This document shows positions 56,830 through 64,000 of a DNA stretch of 64,000 bases, piece after piece. The stretch comes from Lasiosphaeria ovina (lineage: Eukaryota; Ascomycota; Sordariomycetes; Sordariales; Lasiosphaeriaceae). The notes under the pieces are model-generated. The model worked only from the letters and a program-made list of their open reading frames with translations. It was not told where the DNA came from and did not search any database. Each line of letters begins with the position of its first letter. Positions within the stretch are counted from its first letter, which is position 1. The translations under genes and the position numbers were made by a program. The stretch lies in NCBI GenBank assembly GCA_033439765.1, contig JAULSN010000004.1, positions 1,064,001 to 1,128,000 of the forward strand. The letters are read 5' to 3'.

Positions 56830-57659
56830 GTAATTATGGTCCTTACGAGTTGCGTTTCATTTTGCCCGCTGGGCGCTGCTTTGTATATTGTCGTCTTGCA
56901 TATATATATTTCCAGTTGTAAATAACGGCCTAGTTCATTGTTCTGATATGGTGGGAGTGTTGAAAATACGATAGGAGGAAAGCGGTAATCAATGAAAACC
57001 TAGATAGATTGCTTTATATTAGATACTGAAAATGTTTGGCTGTTGAATAAAAATGAGAATAATAAAGACTATTTACTGTGTCTAAGTCAATCGTATTTTC
57101 TTCAGCCTATTCCTAGATCACGTTACTAGCATTTTGACGAGGTAGTTTAGCAAAATTACATCAGCCAAGGGAATTATTAAATAAGCGTGGTTTTACAATG
57201 TATATTATTAATCCACGCGTATTTATTCTCGGAAATAGGCAGTGGGCGTTTCGGATTCCGCAGTGAACCGGATCTGGCGGAGTTGGTTAGCAGGTGGCGT
57301 TCCTCTAACAGCGGTTCTTATCTTATCGGCTCGGCCTGTTGGGGAGGGTTCGTTAATGACGCATGACCAAGTGACGTCAAACGCCATCCGACCAAGGAAG
57401 CTTTCCGCGGCATTGGGTCACGGCGAACTGGATGGCTGCTTAGAGGGCGCCGTGGGAACCCTACTCGGTGTTACGGTGCCTGGTGATCTTTTGATCTGCT
57501 TTAATTACTTCTCAACGCCTTTTTGTGTCATTTTGTGTCACTTTGTTTTTTTCTTTTCCGATTTTTATTACGTTACATGATACCCCAGCGGCTTGCTTTA
57601 CTGCTGCGACACTGTCAGTGACTGTCTGGGACCGTCAGTGGCAGCGGTAGTGGAGCCCC
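56830..57659. other. AT-rich intergenic region
   Basis: 56,880-57,240 is clearly AT-rich compared with the flanking genes and may be old mutated repeat DNA. No gene is supported. Confidence 0.5.
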
Positions 57660-59696
57660 ATGGAAGGCAACGCCTATTTCGCGGGTGCCATCCCCTCCTC
57701 GGGGCCAAGTCCCCAAAACATGAATACGGCAGCCGCTGCAGGCGATTCTGATCACGAAGGCGACGATGGCAACAGCATCGCCCTGCACCGCATCCCGGCA
57801 ACCCCCATAAGCGAGAACCCGCCGACGCTTCCCATACCAGTGCACGTAGTGCCGCCCGCCAGCGCCGCGCAAAACGTGCAGTTCCGACCATTGGACTCCA
57901 GTCGCCAGCCATCTGTCATCCGACTCCGCCGACTCCGAGGCGATCCGCCGTCACGACCGTCATCCCGGCCGCCATCCCAATTTGAAGGCTCCCCAGGCCA
58001 GCAGCCAATACCCCAAAATGGTCTTGTCCAGGCCCAAGTTCAAGGCGAATCCCACAATGACGACGGGGCACACATCGGTCGCAGACGCGCGTCGTCGGAG
58101 CCCCAGCGACCTGTTGCCGCCCTTGCCCCGCTCGACATGACGAGAACTGTCGATACCCTCCCTCCAATTCCCGGAACACCCACTGCCAGCGATGCGTCCA
58201 ACATGCGCCAAAATGCATTTGGCAGTCGTGCAGGGCGAGTCCGAGGTCGGCGCTTCTGGCGTCCGCACCGTGACACGAGCGCGACGCGCACACAAGAGCA
58301 GGTTCCCAATGCGGATTGTTACGATTCCAGAATCGTCGACTTTCTCGACGTCATCGGTCAGTGCCACCAGTCAAAAAGCTCCATGATACAGACTTCTGTA
58401 CTAACTCAGGCCCAGACCCCGAAGTGGCCACCCTGTCGTCAATTACCAACATCCAAAACTCGCTCTTTGTCCCATCTCTGGGTAGGTGGGTAAACCGCCG
58501 ACCAACATATGATCTCTCACGTCTGCCGCGGATGCCCGGAGCATTCCCAACATCCCAAGAAAATGTTGGGCTGGACCAAAGCGCTGGTGATGCAAGACAG
58601 GATCGTCCAGAAGACGAACGTCCCGGCGTGCCCCGGGCCCACAGTTTCTCGTCCGTCCTGACCGCGCCTCAATATGCCGTCCTTCCCAAAGACGCTTCGC
58701 TGGAGGGGTGGCGGGAAGAGGACATCAAGCTTCTCAACGATTACGTTCGCCACATGCTGCACTCAAGGCGGTCCAAGATCAAGCAACGCTTCAAGGGCTT
58801 CATCAAGTACTGCAGCAGGCCGTTGGGCTTCTTCATCACCCTGTACGCCACACTTATCACGCTTTTTGGTCTCGCCTGGGTCTTGTTTTTGATCGGCTGG
58901 ATTTATGTCGGTGAACGCCAGGTATATGCCATCAATGTAATCGATAATGTGCTCGTCGCCCTCTTCGCCATCATGGGCGACGGCCTTGCCCCCTTCCGCG
59001 CCATCGACACATATCACATGATATTTGTCGCGCATTACCGTGAGTTGCCCTTGTTGTCGCGCTACTTGAACCCAGACTGACTAGGTACATTCTGTAGATC
59101 GCAAAACATGGAAGATGCGCCAGAAGCTGTTGCTCCCCAACCTGAAAGATCACAATGACCTTCCTCTCGATGTCCACAAGGTCTCGGAGCCCTCAGATCT
59201 CGAGGCCGGGCCGCAATACCCGCAGAAGGACGAGTTCATCCCCGTTCTCTCCGACGCTGAGCAGGCAAAGCTTGTGCACCACCAGTCCAAACTTGCAAAG
59301 TCCCACACGTTTTACAAACCACACGAGACGGAGACGCACAACGCCTTTCCCCTCCGGCTGCTCGTGGCTATTGTCGTCTTGTTGGACCTGCACAGCTGCC
59401 TGCAGATAACTCTTGGGTCGTACACGTGGAGCAAGGACTACGACCACCGCCTAGCCGCCGTCACCACAACTGTTCTCTGTCTCTCTATCACGGCAAATTC
59501 GACTGCTGGACTTCTCATCACCATTGGCGACCGAAGAACCCGTAAAAAGGATGTCCTCGAACGTCTCATGAAAGAAGAGCTGACAGAGGAAGCCATACAC
59601 AAGGTCCAGAAGCAAAAGCAGAAGGAGACTGAGAAAGAAGAGGATAAGCAGCACATTAAAAGTCCTAGGCCTTCTTATAGTCTGAGCCTCCCCTAG
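57660..59696 (+). CDS. DUF2985 integral membrane protein
   Basis: Three exons: 57660-58356, 58410-59039 and 59098-59696, both introns phase 1, 641 aa. A long Pro/Ser/Arg-rich disordered N-terminus (1-330) precedes a helical segment (DIKLLNDYVRHMLHSRRSKIKQRFKGFIKY) and about four membrane spans (about 370-395, 410-430, 520-545, 560-580). KTWKMRQKLLLPNLKDHNDLP is the DUF2985 hallmark. The C-terminus is charged and coiled-coil-like (KEELTEEAIHKVQKQKQKE). Function is unknown; the family is fungal. Its stop lies 45 bp from a mobile element. Confidence 0.85.
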
Positions 59697-59741
59697 ACCG
59701 AGAGAGCAAAGTCTGATAGCGGGGTTAAGTCTATATATATG

Positions 59742-60023
59742 TTGAACTGCGTGCCTATATAGGCCTGAACTCAGCACCTATATAGGGTGCGCAAGGCAGC
59801 AGGCGTAGCGGAAGCAAGGCGTGTAGCGTGTGCCGGGAACCAAGTGCAGGGTAGGTCGATCAAGTGCAGGGTAGACTGTAGGGAACTGTGCCCTACGGTC
59901 CGATACAACAGTGCTTCTGCAAGGCACTGAGGGAAGCAGGCTGACTGACTACAGGTCTGTAGAACTCTGCTACAGGCCTGCCACTCAGACTGTGAGGACT
60001 CTGCTCAGCAGTCTACCTCGTAA
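59742..60023 (+). repeat. Left terminal inverted repeat
   Basis: 282 bp arm matching the reverse complement of 60964-61236. Confidence 0.85.
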
Positions 60024-60963
60024 CCTACCTTATTTACTGTTAAAGTATGGCTAGTTACCAGGGTTGTAGGGTCCTAAAGTACAGGGCACTATAGTGGCTG
60101 TGTTGGAGTTGTGAGTGTTGTGGCCGTTGTGTGGGTGCTGAGGGCGCTATACCCAGATTGTTTACTTTGCCCCACAGCACCTTCTCGAAACCCCTATACG
60201 ACTTGGCATACGTAAGACAAGCCCACTAGAAGACTGTAGAATACAGAGCTGTCTACGGAGCCTGTGGGTCTCTAGGACCTTCTAGAGAGCCCACCTTAGG
60301 TCTATATAGACCTGTCCTTTCCCTTAGATAGATTTCTATTACAAACCGCTCGACTGTGTTGGTCAAGGTTCGTATCGTGCAGTGGCACTGTGGGTCTGCT
60401 GGGTAGGTAATTGTGAAGAATGAACACAGGGCAAGCTCCTATTACACGGGTAATACAGTCAAACTGGGTTTGCCACTCAAAGTGTATGAGTGCAGAGAAT
60501 GTGTATTGCTTGCTTGAAGAACCAAGCAAGCTCTATCTAAGACCGTGGCTACGGTCATCGTATATATATATATATCTATCTGAAGTAACCAATAAGAGCC
60601 CAGCTCTTACTTGCCTACCTTACAGGTGTTGCCCGGTGCCGGGCAAGACAACATGGTCGGGCAGCTGCGTGCCCGGTGCCAAGCGGGCTCTCCTTACCGG
60701 GCGTATGCTGATTGGTCGGGCGGGTCCCGCACCGGACCTTCCCGCACGTGCAGGCTGCCCAGTATGTGACGGGATTCGTAACAATTTCCTTCTAAGAAAG
60801 CAAGCAAGCCTCTTGTTGTGAGTATAAAAGAAAGCAACAAGTAAGCATTATACTCACCACTCTTTGTACCATATACCTTATATAATACAACTCCTCTTCG
60901 TCTTCTTCAGCACCCACAGTTGGTCCCGAAGACCCTGACTATAGGGCAGAATCCCCTATAGCC

Positions 60964-61236
60964 TACGAGGTAGACTGCTGAGCAGAGTCCTCACAGTCTA
61001 AGTGGTTGGCCTGTAGCAGAGTTCTACAGACCTGTAGCAGTCAGCTTGCTTCCCTCAGTGCCTTGCAGAAGCACTGTTGTATCGGACCGTAGGGCACAGC
61101 TCCCTACAGTCTACCCTGCACTTGATCGACCTACCCTGCACTTGGTTCCCGACCGCGCTACCGCTTCCGCTCCGCCTGCTGCATTGTGCACCCTATATAG
61201 GTGCTGAGCTCAGGCCTATATAGGCACGCAGTTCAA
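60964..61236 (-). repeat. Right terminal inverted repeat
   Basis: 273 bp arm; inverted copy of 59742-60023 with a few substitutions and small indels. Confidence 0.85.
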
Positions 61237-61518
61237 TACTAACTCTAAGCGTTAGGTATTAAATAATATTTAAGAAGTAAAAGAACGAGGTATAAGTATA
61301 AAGTAATCTCCCTTCTTAAAGAGGTAGAGTTTAATATAGTTCCTTCTTTAATTCTTACTCGTAGGACCCTCGTGAGCCAAGTATATATCTATTTCTACCC
61401 CCTCTACTCTAACTTTTCTTAACTAGCCTAATACGCGTATTTAAGCACTTAGGGTGCTCTGTCTTTATAAGACATTTTCTATAGTCCGAGTAGACTCCCT
61501 TATAAATTAAAGCTCTTT
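61237..61518. other. AT-rich stretch between the element and the P450 gene
   Basis: Strongly AT-rich (TTAAATAATATTTAAG and similar) and ends at the P450 stop codon. It may be RIP-mutated repeat debris or the P450 terminator region. Confidence 0.5.
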
Positions 61519-63310
61519 CTAAATACGGTACCTCCATCGTAGCGCTTTCCACTCTCTCTTTCTCTTAATCTTTAACGGGAGCTTCTTTCCCGTAGTCGGT
61601 TTCGTAATAGCGTCAACAATCGAAGCAGTCGCTAAAGTGGGCAATTCCCACGTCCCGTTCTCTGGTTCAATGTCGTACCCTAGTGTTAATGTCGCGATCA
61701 CGGCAATCATCTCGGCAAAGGCAAAGTTTCTCCCTGGACAGAGGTGCTGTCCACCCCCGAATGGAATGAACGCTGTCCTCATTGCCCTCGGTCCGCCTGG
61801 GCGGTCGGGATCTACGTCGTCTTTCTTGTCTCCAAAGCGGAGGAAGCGTTCGGGTTTGAACGTTTCGACATCCTCCCCCCAAAACTCTATGTTTCGGAGG
61901 GAAGCACAAATGGAAAAGTGAACCATCGTACCCTCCTTAAGCAGATACGACTTGCCCTTACTATCTGTCAAGACTGTATCTTTGAGCACCGTCCGCGTGC
62001 TCACTTGGTGGTTTGATAGTCGAAGCGTCTCACGGTAACAGCTCACTAGGAGTGGGCATGTCTTGTCAACCGCCGTCAAGTCCAGCGTGGCTTCCTCGGC
62101 GGTCCGGCTTGCGATACCCTCTACCTCCTTCCTGATTCGCTCGACCAGGTTCGGGCGTGACATGACGTGGTAGAAAAACCAAAAGAGTGCTGGGAACGTG
62201 TTGACCATGACAGCGAATGGAAGCATGATCTCGGCGCGCCCAATATCGTCATCGCGAACTCCATAGCCTCGAAACTCGCGCGCGCGAACTTTCACGAAAC
62301 CGGACGTTGACGAATCCTCGTCTTGCCGCGACGAGTAATACTTGATGAAGGCCTTTTGAAGAACCGCACGGGCGTAATATCCCTTCGCGGCGATGGTAGC
62401 TGGAATGAAGCCAAGCACCAGCTTCGGAATGTCGTTGGCAAAGTCGCTGATAATTCGTTGGGAAAGGTTCCGAGGTGTTAGTCAAATTCCTCGTCACGGA
62501 ATGCAGGATATCGGGAGGAAAGGGTCATGGTCATAGAAAGCTTACAACAACAGCTGCTCCAGTGCTGGATCCTTGGAAAAGGGGTCCCCATGCCCAAACG
62601 TTGCCCTTGACGTTGGCAATACCATCAGGCGCCTGATCCACATCCACAGATCCGGGACACTGGCTTCGTCAATTTGAGATAGATAGTCTCCAATGTCGGA
62701 TAAAGCTGCAGCATTCATTTGTTGCAGGTAAGCCCCGGCCATGGCAGGTCCAGTCTTGAGCAATATATCGTCAACCATTGCGCAGTCTCCATTTGATCCT
62801 CGAATAATATCCATTGTCTCTTTCCCGACCCCTGTTAGTGGCGGTGTGCTCGACACGAGTAGTGGTGTGGTTGATAGGTTCTTGTTTCGCAATCCGGTTG
62901 TGATCATGGTCGGGTCCCAAACGGCGTACATCTTGCCTGTGAGCATCGGGAGCGTGACGGCGGACTGGCGACTACGTCGGCTGGGTAATGTTAGAAAGGC
63001 AAAGGTGACGCCCAATGGCCTTCCATCATGACTCTCAACCCCACCGGCTCTCAGTGACTTACTAGAGAATGACGTGGTATTTAGCCTGGTGTCGAATAAG
63101 CCCAATGATATGTCCAATTAGAGGCAACGCGGGTTTCAACAAGGGCGGCTCTCTGGGGTCGAGACGTGGCGTTGAGATATAGCTGAGCAGAAAGAAGAGA
63201 ATGACGGCTGTCGCGACGATGTATCTATTTGTCGACGAAACCCACTCGTCTCCCACGGCAGGCAGAAGACTCCATGTCGACTCATCCGCCGATACTGGCT
63301 GTTGAACCAT
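61519..63310 (-). CDS. Cytochrome P450 (CYP7/8-like microsomal type)
   Basis: Three exons on the minus strand: 63310-63063, 62980-62546 and 62446-61519, both introns phase 2, 536 aa. An N-terminal anchor (about 30-47, YIVATAVILFFLLSY) is followed by PPLLKPALPLIGHIIGL (Pro-rich hinge). The K-helix ExxR is in CYRETLRLS, the PERF motif is in FKPERFLRF, and the haem loop is FGGGQHLCPGR. Fungal relatives are often labelled prostacyclin synthase or 7-alpha-hydroxylase-like. It lies directly beside AT-rich repeat DNA and the TIR element. No pathway partner is adjacent; the substrate is unknown. Confidence 0.92.
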
Positions 63311-64000
63311 TGTAAGCTTGGTCGTCGGTATATTTCGTCACAATGAAAGCTTTTGCTTAGATGATGCAAGGTCCTGTGAGAAGGGGGTTCGGGTCAGCGG
63401 CGCCAGAATTGCAAACTGTTCGCAAGAAGTGGCACAAAGGTTGCATGGGAGTGCGAGGAGCATCCGAGTGCGCTGAAATCGAGAGAAAAACGATGGCCTT
63501 TATGTCGCTCAAGGATCGCGTATTGAAAGGATTTCTCCGCGTAAAATTACCCTAGTCGCGCTTTTTTACGTGCTGATTTGCATGCTCGGATTTCCTTGTC
63601 TTAGCGCCCCGTAGAAATTGCTCGGTGCCTAGTAAAGATACATGTTCCAGCCAGTGGCGTAGTAGCTGCTCGGACCGTTGAGACCGGAGCGCTTCGGAAC
63701 ACGGATACGCTGGGGATTCGACACCGATGTCACTCGGTACCGGCTGTTCAGAACAAGGATGCTCTTATCGCGACCCGTTCCGCGACAATGTGCGCACTGC
63801 ATTTTCCCCGGAATTCCTTTTCTATCCGTCACTCACTGATCTGACATAGCTCATGTCACCTTTTCCAAGTTCAGCGCCCCGCGCATGCGGGGTCCAATAG
63901 CCCGCATGTGGGTGGCCGTTTGGGGGGCGAGCTTGGAACCTCGAGGTCTCCACGTGTCAGCTTCAGGCAGTCGGCGAACAAGGATGTTGGGCGCTAGCCT
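63311..64000. other. 5' flank of the P450 gene, no gene seen
   Basis: The short frames at 63361-63555 and 63629-63832 have no family features. Confidence 0.5.

Larger units (their letters stand above)
59742..61236. mobile_element. Non-autonomous element with long terminal inverted repeats
   Basis: A 1,495 bp unit bounded by TTGAACTGCG and CGCAGTTCAA. The left arm (59742-60023) is repeated inverted at 60964-61236 with high similarity over about 275 bp, including CCTATATAGG palindromes, AAGTGCAGGGTAGGTCGATCAAGTGCAGGGTAG and the CTCTGCTCAGCAGTCTACCTCGTA end. The interior has a TATAAAA-like box near 60823, GC-rich GCCCGGTGCC repeats and no transposase. Target-site duplication is not clear. Probably a MITE or deletion derivative of a DNA transposon. 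Confidence 0.8.

Noticed and set aside
60420..60821. 133-codon frame inside the TIR element
   Set aside because: It runs through simple TA repeats and GC-rich repeats and has no transposase motif.
60098..60930. Solo LTR with TG...CA ends inside the element
   Set aside because: No 5 bp target duplication and the limits are arbitrary; the long inverted repeats explain the structure better.

Overview
The window is eukaryotic and reads as a filamentous ascomycete (Pezizomycotina, probably a Sordariomycete; the class is inferred). The genes are GC-rich and well spaced, and carry short 44-100 bp GT-AG introns, often with a CTAAC branch point. The families are typical of moulds: AA9 LPMO, CDH-type cytochrome, GH11 xylanase, NCS1 permease, Ppo oxygenase, LtrA, DUF2985 and UstYa. 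Exon joins were read from splice sites and checked for phase, but there is no transcript evidence.

0-24 kb is mostly ordinary and metabolic: a partial YhhN-type membrane enzyme, tRNA-Arg(ACG), a secreted CDH-type haem cytochrome fused to LysM, a fungal multi-pass membrane protein, an AA9 LPMO, a GNAT acetyltransferase, an AIF/FSP1-like flavoprotein, a secreted seven-bladed PLL-type propeller, a GMC oxidoreductase, an NCS1 permease, an aldo/keto reductase, a GH11 xylanase and a two-domain GFA protein. The AA8, AA9 and GH11 proteins fit plant or fungal cell-wall breakdown.

25-41 kb is the accessory region and the most interesting part. A secreted precursor with ten Kex2-separated copies of a 15-residue peptide lies beside a double-HxxHC membrane protein and a five-exon UstYa (DUF3328) gene. 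This is the minimal signature of a dikaritin-type fungal RiPP locus. A second UstYa gene and a second double-HxxHC gene follow at 38-41 kb. Between the two groups lies an old direct duplication of about 3 kb. Each copy holds an FHA-like/pseudokinase gene broken by in-frame stops and frameshifts.

42-64 kb holds an SDR, a broken ankyrin-repeat gene, a DUF2235 hydrolase, a long Ppo-type fatty-acid dioxygenase/P450 fusion, an LtrA membrane protein with a His-rich tail, a DUF2985 membrane protein, a 1.5 kb non-autonomous element with about 280 bp terminal inverted repeats, and a cytochrome P450 next to that element. The last 0.7 kb has no gene that I can support.
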